64,000 bases of DNA from Hyphomicrobium_A sp964493785 (GTDB lineage: Bacteria > Pseudomonadota > Alphaproteobacteria > Rhizobiales > Hyphomicrobiaceae): positions 23,095-87,094 of the forward strand of contig CAZBPM010000021.1 of NCBI GenBank assembly GCA_964493785.1. Reading direction: 5' to 3'. The first letter of the stretch is position 1. Each line of letters starts with the position of its first letter. The notes under the pieces were generated by a model. That model did no database searches, was not told the origin of the DNA, and saw only the letters and a program-made list of their open reading frames with translations. The translations under genes were made by a program, and so were the position numbers. Of the stretch, positions 35,471 to 44,073 are shown one piece after another.

Positions 35471-36856
35471 TCAGTGTCCGACCGGACGAGGCCAGGGCAT
35501 CGTGAACTGGTCGCCGCGCTTCACGAACTTGTAGCGGTGGAACGCGAACCACATCGAGACGACAATGTAGAAGACCATCATGGCGATGAGCTGCGTGCCG
35601 TATCCGAGGAACACCGCGAAGTAGGTCGTGGTGCACAGCATCAGCAGCACGATGGCCGGCAGCGGATGGAACGGATGCACGTAGCCGCGCTTGATCGTGC
35701 CGAGCGGCCACATCTTCCGGAACATCAGCACGTTGAAGGCCATGAAGGTGTACTCGAGCAGACCCGACAGGATCGAGAACGTGATCACCTGATCGAGCGG
35801 CGCGAAGTACGCGAAGATGAGCGCCACCGGAACCAGGAACACGATCGAGCGGAACGGCGTCCGATACTTCGGATGCACCGCGCCGAACACCTGCGGCAGA
35901 TACCGGTCGCGACCCATCGAGAACCAGGCGCGCGAGGCATCGTTGATGCAACCGTTCGCCGAGGCCAGCGTCGAGAAGATCGTGCCGATGAACAGCAGCA
36001 CCATCAGCGGCATCGAGCTGGTGAGACGCGCGGCGTCGAACAGCGGCGTAACCGCCTGGCCCAGGTACTCCCAAGGCATCAGACCGACGCAGATGTACCA
36101 GGTCATCGTTGCTGCGATCAGCAGCGTGATGATGCCGGTCATCGTGCCGAGCGGTAGCGCACGCGCTGGCGAGCGAACCTCTTCGGCAGCCTGTGTCGTG
36201 CCCTCGATCCCGAGGTAGTACCACATGCCGAAGTGCATCGCCGCCAGAACGCCGAGCCATCCGTATGGCAGGCCGTTGAGCAGCTCGTGCGGCTTCAGCA
36301 CCTCGTCCGTCCAGGGGCGCACTGCCGTGAACAGGATGAGGATTGCAGCGAACGCGATCGCCGTCAGCACCAGGTTGAACGTCAGCGTGGCGTAGACGCC
36401 GCGATAGTTCAGGAATGCCAGGAACATGATGGTGAGCACGATGAACGGTTTATCGTGCGTATCGGCGAACCCGGCCATACTGCCCACCGTCTGCACGAGG
36501 TAGCCGAGCGTTATGGCGTTGGCCGCCTCGAGCATCGTGTAGGCGAAGACCAGGAACAGGCCGACGTTGAATGCCATCAGCGGGCCGACGATGTGTTTGG
36601 CCTGCGCGTATTGTCCGCCTGCCGCCGCAACGGTCGACGTCACTTCCGAGTCGATCATGGCGACGCAGGTGTAGAGAAGGCCGGCCGTCCAGCATGCGAT
36701 CAAGGCAGCGAGTGCGCCGCCTTTGCCGACTGCGAAGTTCCAACCCATGTATTCGCCGACAAGCACGATGCCGACGCCGAGCGCCCAGACGTGACCTGGT
36801 CCAAGGACGCGAAGCAGCGAGACTTTCTCGCCGTGAACTGCAGTGTACTGGGTCAT
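35471..36856 (-). CDS. APC-superfamily amino acid/amine permease, candidate methylamine transporter
   Basis: The 461-residue protein has 12 predicted membrane segments and the APC pattern: GVGIVLVGEYMGWNFAVGKGG at the first helix, and YYLGIEGTTQAAEEVRSPARALPLGT in the helix 6 region. It resembles ethanolamine permeases of the EutP/eat type more than classical amino acid carriers. It is the last gene of a minus-strand operon whose other members are three small membrane proteins, and it is flanked on both sides by N-methylglutamate genes. I infer uptake of methylamine or a methylated amine. Substrate is not proven by sequence. Confidence 0.85.
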   Translation of the reverse strand: MTQYTAVHGEKVSLLRVLGPGHVWALGVGIVLVGEYMGWNFAVGKGGALAALIACWTAGLLYTCVAMIDSEVTSTVAAAGGQYAQAKHIVGPLMAFNVGLFLVFAYTMLEAANAITLGYLVQTVGSMAGFADTHDKPFIVLTIMFLAFLNYRGVYATLTFNLVLTAIAFAAILILFTAVRPWTDEVLKPHELLNGLPYGWLGVLAAMHFGMWYYLGIEGTTQAAEEVRSPARALPLGTMTGIITLLIAATMTWYICVGLMPWEYLGQAVTPLFDAARLTSSMPLMVLLFIGTIFSTLASANGCINDASRAWFSMGRDRYLPQVFGAVHPKYRTPFRSIVFLVPVALIFAYFAPLDQVITFSILSGLLEYTFMAFNVLMFRKMWPLGTIKRGYVHPFHPLPAIVLLMLCTTTYFAVFLGYGTQLIAMMVFYIVVSMWFAFHRYKFVKRGDQFTMPWPRPVGH

Positions 36857-37047
36857 TTATGGCCTCCCTGGTGCGGAGGGTCGATGACCAGCACGTCTTC
36901 GATCTCGCCTTCCTTCGAGGAGAGCAGTGTGTGTTCGGAGTACTTGCGGCCGGTGATGATCATGTCGAAGAGCATCCACAGGCCGAGCGCGGCCGAGAGG
37001 CCCCAGGCTACGTATTCCAGTAGCTGGAAGTTGTTCAGATTTTCCAT
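36853..37047 (-). CDS. Small single-span membrane protein, permease-associated
   Basis: This 64-residue protein has one membrane segment (about residues 9-31, with YVAWGLSAALGLWMLFDMII) and a charged cytoplasmic-looking tail containing a run of Glu and Asp and ending PPHQGGHK. Its stop overlaps the permease start (ATGA), so the two are made together. I know no family. Position suggests an accessory subunit of the permease. Confidence 0.75.
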   Translation of the reverse strand: MENLNNFQLLEYVAWGLSAALGLWMLFDMIITGRKYSEHTLLSSKEGEIEDVLVIDPPHQGGHK

Positions 37048-37059
37048 TGGAGCACCCTG

Positions 37060-37440
37060 TTAGCGGTCGAACCGCTCAGAAATGACGTCTTTGTATTCCT
37101 TGCGCGACCACCGGAACACGAAGAAGAAGTACGCGATCACGACGATAGCGGTGACCACGAGTTCCGGAACGCTGAAGGAATAGTCGAACCGTGATGCGAT
37201 GAGATCGTGTGCGGTCTCGGGCGTGTAGCCGAGCTTCTCCCACTGCTCTTGCATCACTGCATTCTGTTGAAGCCCGGCCCACGTCTTCTCGGGCATGTCG
37301 AGCGTGGTCTTGCCGCCACCGGCTAGGCCGAGATAGACGGGCAGGAACAGGCTCGCGAGCACGAGCGTGAGCAGGAACAGGGTGTCGACCAGCTGGCCCA
37401 ACTTTGATTGCTGCGGCGGCTGGTAAGGTGTTTTGGCCAT
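37060..37440 (-). CDS. Two-span membrane protein, permease-associated
   Basis: The 126-residue product from the ATG at 37440 has a Gln/Pro-rich N-terminus, a membrane segment at about 17-38, a periplasmic-side loop of about 50 residues (with EKTWAGLQQNAVMQEQWEKL) and a second segment at about 93-112, then a short basic tail. No family is recognised. It lies between two other small membrane protein genes in the permease operon. The upstream in-frame extension overlaps the preceding gene and is rejected. Confidence 0.72.
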   Translation of the reverse strand: MAKTPYQPPQQSKLGQLVDTLFLLTLVLASLFLPVYLGLAGGGKTTLDMPEKTWAGLQQNAVMQEQWEKLGYTPETAHDLIASRFDYSFSVPELVVTAIVVIAYFFFVFRWSRKEYKDVISERFDR

Positions 37441-37450
37441 GTGATCCTCC

Positions 37451-37744
37451 TCAAGACTTCGAGTCGCGAAGGACGTCGAGGTAGTGAAGGTCGAGGCCGT
37501 AGATGTGCTCCTTGTCGTGGCCGTAGTGCTGCAGCATCGCGAAGATCGATGCCGTGTTAAACAGGAGCACGATGCCGCCCGAAATCGCGAGGGCATAGAT
37601 CACTTCCGGGCTGCCGGCGTTTGGCAGCACCTTCCAGAATACGAAAGCGTAGGTTGACCATAGTACGGCGACGGCCAACACTGCCCATCGCCGGTCTCCC
37701 GCGAACATCCTTTGTATGCGCGCGTCCAAATTGCTCTTTTGCAT
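37451..37744 (-). CDS. Two-span membrane protein, first gene of the permease operon
   Basis: A 97-residue protein with two membrane segments (about residues 20-40 and 48-70) joined by a short loop, and a C-terminal tail rich in His, Asp and Tyr (HYGHDKEHIYGLDLHYLDVL). GGGGA is seen just before the ATG at 37744. It leads the minus-strand operon of three small membrane proteins and a permease; the 7-3-7 palindrome lies 40 bases upstream. Function unknown; possibly part of a multi-subunit transporter. Confidence 0.75.
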   Translation of the reverse strand: MQKSNLDARIQRMFAGDRRWAVLAVAVLWSTYAFVFWKVLPNAGSPEVIYALAISGGIVLLFNTASIFAMLQHYGHDKEHIYGLDLHYLDVLRDSKS

Positions 37745-37783
37745 AGAGCTCCCCTTGGTTAGCTTCTTTTTCCACCCGAGTCA

Positions 37784-37800
37784 GTTGCCTTAGAGGCAAC
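37784..37800. promoter_or_regulatory. Perfect 7-3-7 palindrome between the permease operon and mgdA
   Basis: GTTGCCT-TAG-AGGCAAC is a perfect inverted repeat with a three-base centre. It lies 40 bases before the first small membrane protein and in the divergent region with mgdA, so it could control both directions. Related sites are at 34384-34400 and 44043-44059. A T-run and TATATGAGG just to its right may belong to a promoter. Confidence 0.6.
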
Positions 37801-38027
37801 CGTTTTTTATATGAGGAAAATTCTGCGACGGCTTGCCGCAAGTTGTCAAGGCGCCTGGATGTTGGTTTTGCGCAGTTTTCCGAAGTCAAGACTAAAAAAC
37901 ATGCGAAATGGTGATAATTTGAGCGCTTGAACAAGCGGAAAAAATATTGCACCTTGGGAATGCGGGCCTGACCCCGCTTTACGTCTCAGCCCACGCCCAG
38001 CCCATCTCCCCGAGGACGACCAGATCG

Positions 38028-39269
38028 ATGCCCCTCGCCCTCCTCAAATACGGCTTTGCCAAGGAACACCCGGACGATCCGCACTTCCGCTGGAAGCCAG
38101 ATCTCAAGTCCTCTTATGACGTCATAGTCATCGGCGGTGGCGGCCATGGCCTGGCGATCGCATACTATCTCGCGGCCCACCACGGCATCACCAACGTTGC
38201 GGTGCTCGACAAGGGTTGGCTCGCTGGCGGCAACACCGCGCGCAACACCACCATCATCCGCGCCAACTACCTGACGCCCGAGGGTGTGCGCTTCTACAAG
38301 GAATCCGTCGATCTCTGGCGTGGGCTTTCGAACGAGCTCGACATCAACATGATGTACACGGAGCGCGGGCACTTCACGCTCGCGCACACCGACGCGGCGA
38401 TGCGCACCGCGCGCTGGCGGGCCGAAGTCAACAAGCATCTCGGCGTCAACTCAGAGGTGATCGACGCCGACGAGGTCAAGCGCATCTGTCCGACGATCAA
38501 CGTTTCCGACGACGTCCGCTATCCCATTCTTGGCGCTCTCTACCATCCGCCGGGCGCAATTGCGCGCCACGATGCGGTCGCGTGGGGCTACGCGAAGGAG
38601 GCGATGAAGCGCGGCGTGGAAGTTCACACGCAGACGCCCGTCAACAAGATCATCATTGAGAACGGCCGGGCCATCGGCGTCGAGACGAGCAAGGGACCCG
38701 TCTACGCCGGCAAGATCGTTCAGGCCGTCGCTGGCGCATCGAGCGAAGTGGCGCGCATGGCCGGCTTCCTCCTGCCGATCCGCACCATTCCGTTGCAGGC
38801 GTGCGTGTCGGAGCCGGTGAAGCCGATCCTCGATCAGATCATCGTGTCGGGCTCGCTCCACGTCTACATCTCGCAGTCCGCGCGCGGCGAAATGGTCATG
38901 GGCGGCGCCACCGACCCTTACGGCCTCTATTCGACGCGCTCGACGCTCGATTTCAAAGAAAGCCTCATGGCGCACATGCTGGAGCTGTTCCCGTTCATGG
39001 GCGAGCTTCGCGTTCTGCGGCAGTGGGCGGGGATGGCCGACATGACGCCGGACTTCTCTCCCGTCATGGGCCTGACGCCCGTCGAAAACTATTACATCGA
39101 TGCCGGCTGGGGCACGTGGGGCTTCAAGGCGACGCCCGTATGCGGGCGTCGCATGGCCGAATGCATCGCCACCAATCAACAGCCCGAGCTGTTGAAGCCG
39201 TTCGCGCTCGACAGGTTCCGCACCTTCGATCTCGTCGGCGAGAAGGGTGCAGCGTCGGTCGGTCACTAG
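38028..39269 (+). CDS. mgdA: N-methylglutamate dehydrogenase subunit A (MgdA), SoxB-like flavoprotein
   Basis: The 413-residue subunit resembles the beta subunit of heterotetrameric sarcosine oxidase. It has the FAD-binding motif DVIVIGGGGHGLAIAYYL near residue 28, then GWLAGGNTARNTTIIRANYL with the flavin-attachment region, GGATDPYGLYS, and YYIDAGWGTWGFKATPVCGR at the C-terminus. In the N-methylglutamate pathway it oxidises N-methylglutamate to glutamate and formaldehyde. I use the ATG at 38028 because the family N-terminus ALLKYGFAKE starts there; earlier codons are not conserved. It opens the mgdABCD operon. Confidence 0.92.
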   Translation: MPLALLKYGFAKEHPDDPHFRWKPDLKSSYDVIVIGGGGHGLAIAYYLAAHHGITNVAVLDKGWLAGGNTARNTTIIRANYLTPEGVRFYKESVDLWRGLSNELDINMMYTERGHFTLAHTDAAMRTARWRAEVNKHLGVNSEVIDADEVKRICPTINVSDDVRYPILGALYHPPGAIARHDAVAWGYAKEAMKRGVEVHTQTPVNKIIIENGRAIGVETSKGPVYAGKIVQAVAGASSEVARMAGFLLPIRTIPLQACVSEPVKPILDQIIVSGSLHVYISQSARGEMVMGGATDPYGLYSTRSTLDFKESLMAHMLELFPFMGELRVLRQWAGMADMTPDFSPVMGLTPVENYYIDAGWGTWGFKATPVCGRRMAECIATNQQPELLKPFALDRFRTFDLVGEKGAASVGH

Positions 39270-39298
39270 ATCAAGGTCAGTCGGGGCAAGCTACGGCA

Positions 39299-39580
39299 AT
39301 GAAAATACTGACGTGCCCGATCAACGGGCCACGCAACATCACAGAGTTTGTGTGGGGCGGTGAGGTGAAGGATATGCCGGATCCGGCGACGGCCACTGAC
39401 GACGAGTGGGCCGCCTACCTTTTCCTCGAAACCAATCTCGCGGGCGAGATCGACGAGTGGTGGCTGCACGCGCCCACCAACACTTGGTTTATTGCCCGCC
39501 GCAATACCGTGACGGACACGGTCCTCGAGACGATGACGGTCGACGCTTACTTCGCGCGCCGGGCCGGGAGCGCAGCATGA
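39299..39580 (+). CDS. mgdB: N-methylglutamate dehydrogenase subunit B (MgdB), SoxD-like
   Basis: A 93-residue delta subunit: MKILTCPINGPRNITEFVWG at the start, WAAYLFLETNLAGEIDEWW, and NTWFIARRNTVTDTV. In sarcosine oxidase delta the start carries a CxxC zinc ligand pair; here CPING has only one Cys, which I take as a mark of the dehydrogenase type. Its end overlaps the mgdC start by four bases. The gene is easily missed because of its size and a longer open frame over it. Confidence 0.9.
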   Translation: MKILTCPINGPRNITEFVWGGEVKDMPDPATATDDEWAAYLFLETNLAGEIDEWWLHAPTNTWFIARRNTVTDTVLETMTVDAYFARRAGSAA

Positions 39581-42498
39581 GCGTCAGTGCAGGTACGGGC
39601 CGCCTCGAAGGCTCCGACTACGGATTGTTGATCGACCGCAAGCGTCCGCTCTCCTTCACGTTCGATGGCCGCCTTTACAGCGGCTACGAGGGCGACGTGG
39701 TGGCCTCCGCGCTCTATGCGGGCGACCGCGTACTGCTGTCGCGCTCGTTCAAGTATCACCGCCCGCGCGGCGTGCTCACCATGTCCGGCCAGGACGTGAA
39801 CACCTTCGTGCAGGTCGGCGGCGAGCCGAACGTGCGCGCCGATCAGCATCTTGCCTCCGACGGTCTCGCCGTCCGCTCGATCAACCGGCTGGGCTCCCTC
39901 GATCACGATCTTTATGCGGGCATGGGGCTGTTCAGCCGCTTCCTTCCGGTCGGCTTCTACTACAAGACCTTCTACTGGCCGCGCGGCGTCTGGCAGCACG
40001 TCTTCGAACGCCCCATCCGCATGATGGCCGGCCTCGGCACGCTCGATCCGGCGACGCCCCACAAATATTACGACAAGGCTTATCTTTTCGCCGACGTGCT
40101 CGTGATCGGCGGAGGTCCGGCAGGCCTTGAAGCCGCGATCGCAGCGGCCGAGGCGGGTGCCGATACGATTCTCATCGAGCAGATGCCCCAGCTCGGCGGA
40201 ACGCTCCTCTACGGCCGCGCCGGTGGCGATCGCGCATCCGCCAACGCGCGTCGCGAAGAGATGATTGCCCGGGCAAACGCTGCGCCGAACCTGCGCATCA
40301 TGACCGACACCACCGTGACCGGCATGTTCACCGACAACTGGACCTCGGCTGTTCGCGCCAACAGGTTCTACAAGATCCGCAGCAAGGAGACGATTGTCGC
40401 CACGGGTGCGTTCGATCAGACACTGGTGTTCGCGAACAACGATCGCCCCGGCATCATGTTTGCCAGCGCCGCCCAGCGGCTGATGCGCCTCTATGGCGTG
40501 AAGCCCGGCAAGCGCGCTGTCATCGCCACGTCGAACCGCTTCGGCTACGAGGCTGCGCTCGACCTCCTCGACGCCGGCGTCAAAGTCGCGGCCGTCGTCG
40601 ACCTCAACACCAATGTCGACAGCCCCATCTCCGACGAGGTCCGCGCGCGCGGCGTCAAGATCATCGCCGGCTCCACTCTCGTCGATTCCCGCGGTCGCAA
40701 GCGTGTGTCCTCCGTGGCCGTGGCGAGCATCGGTGCGGGCGGCTCGACCGGCAAAGTGCGCGAGTGGATCGATTGCGATCTCGTGCTGCTGAGCGTGGGC
40801 TTCTCGCCGGCATTGAACCTCGCCAGTCATGCTGGCGCCAAGGTGGTGTTCGATCCCGCAATTAACATGCACCGCGCGACCAATCTTCCCGATGGCCTCT
40901 CTCTGGCGGGCGCTGCCTCCGGCGTCTGGTCACTCGCCGCGGTGCTGGGTGATAGCCGCCACGCTGGCGCCGCGAGCGCCTCGCGGGCTGGACACGGCGA
41001 GGCTGGTCCCCGGGCCGCGCCGATCGCCGACGTGACCGCGGCAACCGTCAGCCACCCCTATCCCATCTTCGCCGACCCGCACGGCCACGACTTCATCGAC
41101 CTGGATGAGGACCTGAAGTCTGCGGACATCGTCAACACGGTGAAGGACGGCTACGACGACATCCAGCTCGTCAAGCGCTACTCGACGGCCGGCCTCGGGC
41201 CGAGCCAGGGGCGTCACGCCAACCTCAACACCATTCGCATCGTCGCGAAGCAAACCGGCAAGTCGATCGCCTCCATCGGCACCACGACGTTCCGGCCTCC
41301 GTTCGTGCCGGAGAAGTTTGCAGCCCTCGCCGGCCGCGGCTTTGAGCCTGTACGCCTAACGGCCATGCACCATCGTCACATCGAGCTCGGCGCGCAGATG
41401 ATGCCCGCTGGTCTCTGGATGCGGCCCGCCTATTACGGAGCCAAGAGCGAGTCCAAGCGCGCCATCGAGCGCGAGGTGCACGCTGTCCGCAACGGCGTTG
41501 GCATCATCGACGTTTCGACGCTCGGCGGCATCGAGGTGCGCGGCCCCGACGCCGCTGCCTTCATCGACCGCATGTATACCTGGGCTTACGAAAAGCAGCC
41601 CATCGGCCGCGCACGCTACACTCTGATGACCGACGTCACCGGCGTCGTGATCGACGACGGCGTCGCCGCGCGCCTTCACGAGCGCCATTACTACGTCACC
41701 GCCACGACGGGCGCCGTCGATCAGGTTTATCGCCAGATGTCCTGGTGCAATGTGCAGTGGAAGATGGATGTTGACGTGGCCAACGTCACGGCAGCCTACG
41801 CCGGCATCAATCTCGCCGGCCCGCAGGCGCGCGCCGTGATCGAGAAGCTCGACAGCGACATCGATTTTTCTGCAGCGGCTTTCGCCTATATGGCAGCGCG
41901 GGTAGGCAAGCTCGCCGGCATCCCTGTACGCGTTCTGCGCGTCGGCTTTGTCGGCGAGCTCGGCTATGAAATCCACGTGCCTTCGAGCATGGGCGAGGCG
42001 CTGTGGGACAAGCTGATGGAAGCCGGCAAGTCGTTCGGCATAACCCCGTTCGGCGTCGAGGCGCAGCGCATCCTCCGCCTGGAGAAGGGCCATATCATCG
42101 TCGGGCAGGACACGGATGGTCTCACCCAGCCGGCCGAAGCCAACATGGAATGGGCGCTAGCCAAGAAGAAGCCGTTCTATGTCGGCAAGCGCGCCGTCGA
42201 CATGCAGATCGCCAAGGGACTGACGCGCAAGCTCGTCGGCTTCGTCATCAACGATCCGGCCGCTCCCGCCCCGAAGGAGTGCCACCTTGTCATCCGCGAC
42301 GGCGATATCGCCGGACGCGTCACCTCGGTAACGCGGTCTCCGACCCTGGGCAAAGTCTTGGGCCTTGCCTACGTGCCGCCGGACCTTGCCGAGCCTGGCA
42401 AGCGATTTGAGATCCGCATCGACGGTGGACGCATGGTCACTGCCGAAACTGTGCCCGTGCCCTTCTACGACCCAGAGAACAAGCGTCAGGAAATGTGA
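39577..42498 (+). CDS. mgdC: N-methylglutamate dehydrogenase subunit C (MgdC), SoxA-like
   Basis: A 973-residue alpha subunit with three parts. The N-terminal part (1-90) is a ferredoxin-like 2Fe-2S-derived fold with FDGRLYSGYEGDVVASALYA and SRSFKYHRPRG. The middle has the NAD/FAD Rossmann motif VLVIGGGPAGLEAAIAAAEA (about residue 171). The C-terminal half from about residue 600 is an aminomethyltransferase (GcvT) domain that binds folate: VGIIDVSTLGGIEVRGPDA, YAGINLAGPQARAVI, GFVGELGYEIHVPS and RILRLEKGHIIVGQDTDG. The folate domain probably captures the methyl group as methylene-tetrahydrofolate. The ATG at 39577 follows from the overlap with mgdB. Confidence 0.93.
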   Translation: MSVSAGTGRLEGSDYGLLIDRKRPLSFTFDGRLYSGYEGDVVASALYAGDRVLLSRSFKYHRPRGVLTMSGQDVNTFVQVGGEPNVRADQHLASDGLAVRSINRLGSLDHDLYAGMGLFSRFLPVGFYYKTFYWPRGVWQHVFERPIRMMAGLGTLDPATPHKYYDKAYLFADVLVIGGGPAGLEAAIAAAEAGADTILIEQMPQLGGTLLYGRAGGDRASANARREEMIARANAAPNLRIMTDTTVTGMFTDNWTSAVRANRFYKIRSKETIVATGAFDQTLVFANNDRPGIMFASAAQRLMRLYGVKPGKRAVIATSNRFGYEAALDLLDAGVKVAAVVDLNTNVDSPISDEVRARGVKIIAGSTLVDSRGRKRVSSVAVASIGAGGSTGKVREWIDCDLVLLSVGFSPALNLASHAGAKVVFDPAINMHRATNLPDGLSLAGAASGVWSLAAVLGDSRHAGAASASRAGHGEAGPRAAPIADVTAATVSHPYPIFADPHGHDFIDLDEDLKSADIVNTVKDGYDDIQLVKRYSTAGLGPSQGRHANLNTIRIVAKQTGKSIASIGTTTFRPPFVPEKFAALAGRGFEPVRLTAMHHRHIELGAQMMPAGLWMRPAYYGAKSESKRAIEREVHAVRNGVGIIDVSTLGGIEVRGPDAAAFIDRMYTWAYEKQPIGRARYTLMTDVTGVVIDDGVAARLHERHYYVTATTGAVDQVYRQMSWCNVQWKMDVDVANVTAAYAGINLAGPQARAVIEKLDSDIDFSAAAFAYMAARVGKLAGIPVRVLRVGFVGELGYEIHVPSSMGEALWDKLMEAGKSFGITPFGVEAQRILRLEKGHIIVGQDTDGLTQPAEANMEWALAKKKPFYVGKRAVDMQIAKGLTRKLVGFVINDPAAPAPKECHLVIRDGDIAGRVTSVTRSPTLGKVLGLAYVPPDLAEPGKRFEIRIDGGRMVTAETVPVPFYDPENKRQEM

Positions 42499-42505
42499 GG
42501 CTACC

Positions 42506-43195
42506 ATGATCGATCCTGCCGCCTTCCCGCGCCGCTCCCCGCTCCGTCGCCGTCTCAGCACCGAGGGCGCGACGTGGCGCGCGCTCGGCGACGTCGCGCT
42601 CGCCGGCAGCATCGGCAAGGTGCCGTCCGATGCCGGAATTGTAATCGCTGATCTTACGCCGCTGCCGCGCATTGGATTCAAAGGCCGCGGGACGATCCCG
42701 GCCATGCAGGCCCGCGGCATCGTTGCGGAGGCGACGCCGAACCGCGCATTCCATCAGCCGGATGGAGGCCTTTGCCTGGTCCTCGCCGCGAGCGAGGTCA
42801 TCCTGCTATCGAACCTCGCCGGTGACGGTGAGAGGTTTGCACAACTCGAAGATAGTTGGCGCATCGAGGACGAGGAGCGCACTTATCCAATGCGCCGGCG
42901 CGACAGCCACGCCTGGCTCGCCGTCGCGGGCAAAGCCCTCCCCGACATGTTTGCCAAGATCTGTGCCATCGACTTGAGGCGCGACAAGTTTACCGATCTA
43001 GCAATCACGCAAACGTCGATTGCGAAGATGTCTGCCATCCTTACCCGTGTGGACACGGGGGGGAACACCGTTTTCCACTTGCTAGTGGACAGTGCTGCCG
43101 CCTTATACTTCTGCGATTGTCTCCTCGACGCCTCCGCCGAGTTCGGCGGCAGGCTCGTGGGTTTAGATGGATTGCAGAAGTTTAAGGGCGGATGA
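42506..43195 (+). CDS. mgdD: N-methylglutamate dehydrogenase subunit D (MgdD), SoxG-like
   Basis: The 229-residue gamma subunit is divergent, as is usual. Recognisable parts are DLTPLPRIGFKGRGTIPAM, ATPNRAFHQPDGGLCLVLAA, YPMRRRDSHAWLAVAGKALP and LDASAEFGGRLVGLDGLQ, with SoxG-like spacing. I identify it mainly by position after mgdC. It begins seven bases after mgdC and its stop overlaps the regulator start (ATGA), so the regulator belongs to the same transcript. Confidence 0.85.
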   Translation: MIDPAAFPRRSPLRRRLSTEGATWRALGDVALAGSIGKVPSDAGIVIADLTPLPRIGFKGRGTIPAMQARGIVAEATPNRAFHQPDGGLCLVLAASEVILLSNLAGDGERFAQLEDSWRIEDEERTYPMRRRDSHAWLAVAGKALPDMFAKICAIDLRRDKFTDLAITQTSIAKMSAILTRVDTGGNTVFHLLVDSAAALYFCDCLLDASAEFGGRLVGLDGLQKFKGG

Positions 43196-43974
43196 AAAGC
43201 ACAAAACCGCGCAGCAAGCCTCCTGCTAAGGCCAGCGTCGCTGATAGCAAGCTCGACGCTCTGAGCGAAACGATCACCGGCGGCGACCTTGTCGCCGGCG
43301 GAAAGTCGCCCGGCCGCGTATCGCGGCATGTCCCGATCGGCAAGTCCGGTCCGCCGGACGACCAGGATCCACACGCGCTTCAAGGCGCGCGCGACAACAT
43401 GCTCGAGGTCGCGATCGGCCGCGAGGTCCGCGCCTTCCGCAACAAGCTCGGCATCACGGCCTCTGATCTGGCACGCGCTGCTGACCTCTCGCTCGGCATG
43501 CTCTCCAAGATCGAGAACGGCGTCACGTCGGCGTCCCTCACCACCCTGCAGCGCCTGTCCAAAGCGCTAGGCGTGCCGGTGACGTCGCTGTTCCGCCGCT
43601 TTGAGGAGCGCCGCGACGCGGTCTTCGTCTCCGCCGGCAAGGGTCTCCTGATCGAGCGTCGCGGCACGCGCGCTGGGCACCAGTATCAGCTCCTGGGACA
43701 CTCGGGCGGATTGTCCGGCAGCGTCATTGTCGAGCCTTACATGATCACGCTCACCGAGGAGTCCGACGTTTTCCCCTTGTTCCAGCACGGTGGCCACGAG
43801 CTCATCTACATGCTCGAGGGCGAGGTCGTGTACCGACATGCGGACAAGCTCTATCCGATGAAGCCGGGCGATAGCCTTTTCTTTGATGCAGACGCCCCTC
43901 ACGGCCCCGAAGAGCTCGTCAAGCTGCCGATCCGATTCCTGTCTGTGATCAGCTACACGCGCGAGCTGCCGTGA
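43192..43974 (+). CDS. XRE-family regulator with C-terminal cupin domain
   Basis: A 260-residue regulator. The N-terminal 75 residues are basic and low-complexity. A helix-turn-helix lies at about 76-135 (FRNKLGITASDLARAADLSL, GMLSKIENGVTSASLTTLQRL, ALGVPVTSLFRRF). The C-terminal cupin (about 175-255) has FPLFQHGGHELIYMLEGEVVY, YPMKPGDSLFFDADAPHGPE and probably binds a small ligand. It is translated with mgdD by a four-base overlap. Regulators of this type often bind short palindromes; the 17-bp site in this block is a candidate. The ligand could be methylamine-derived, but that is inference. Confidence 0.9.
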   Translation: MKSTKPRSKPPAKASVADSKLDALSETITGGDLVAGGKSPGRVSRHVPIGKSGPPDDQDPHALQGARDNMLEVAIGREVRAFRNKLGITASDLARAADLSLGMLSKIENGVTSASLTTLQRLSKALGVPVTSLFRRFEERRDAVFVSAGKGLLIERRGTRAGHQYQLLGHSGGLSGSVIVEPYMITLTEESDVFPLFQHGGHELIYMLEGEVVYRHADKLYPMKPGDSLFFDADAPHGPEELVKLPIRFLSVISYTRELP

Positions 43975-44042
43975 TCAGGCGCTGAACTAAGCGGCTTGAT
44001 TCCACAATTGCAGCTTGCAATTACCGCTGTGCAGGAATAGGT

Positions 44043-44059
44043 GTTTCCCCCGGGGAAAC
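44043..44059. promoter_or_regulatory. Perfect 7-3-7 palindrome before the class I amidotransferase gene
   Basis: GTTTCCC-CCG-GGGAAAC is a perfect inverted repeat ending 14 bases before the ATG at 44074. It has the same 7-3-7 layout and similar bases (GTT-CC and GG-AAC arms) as the sites before mgsA and the permease operon. A longer reading frame starts inside the palindrome, which argues for the later ATG start. Confidence 0.5.
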
Positions 44060-44073
44060 AACAGTCAGTCGAA

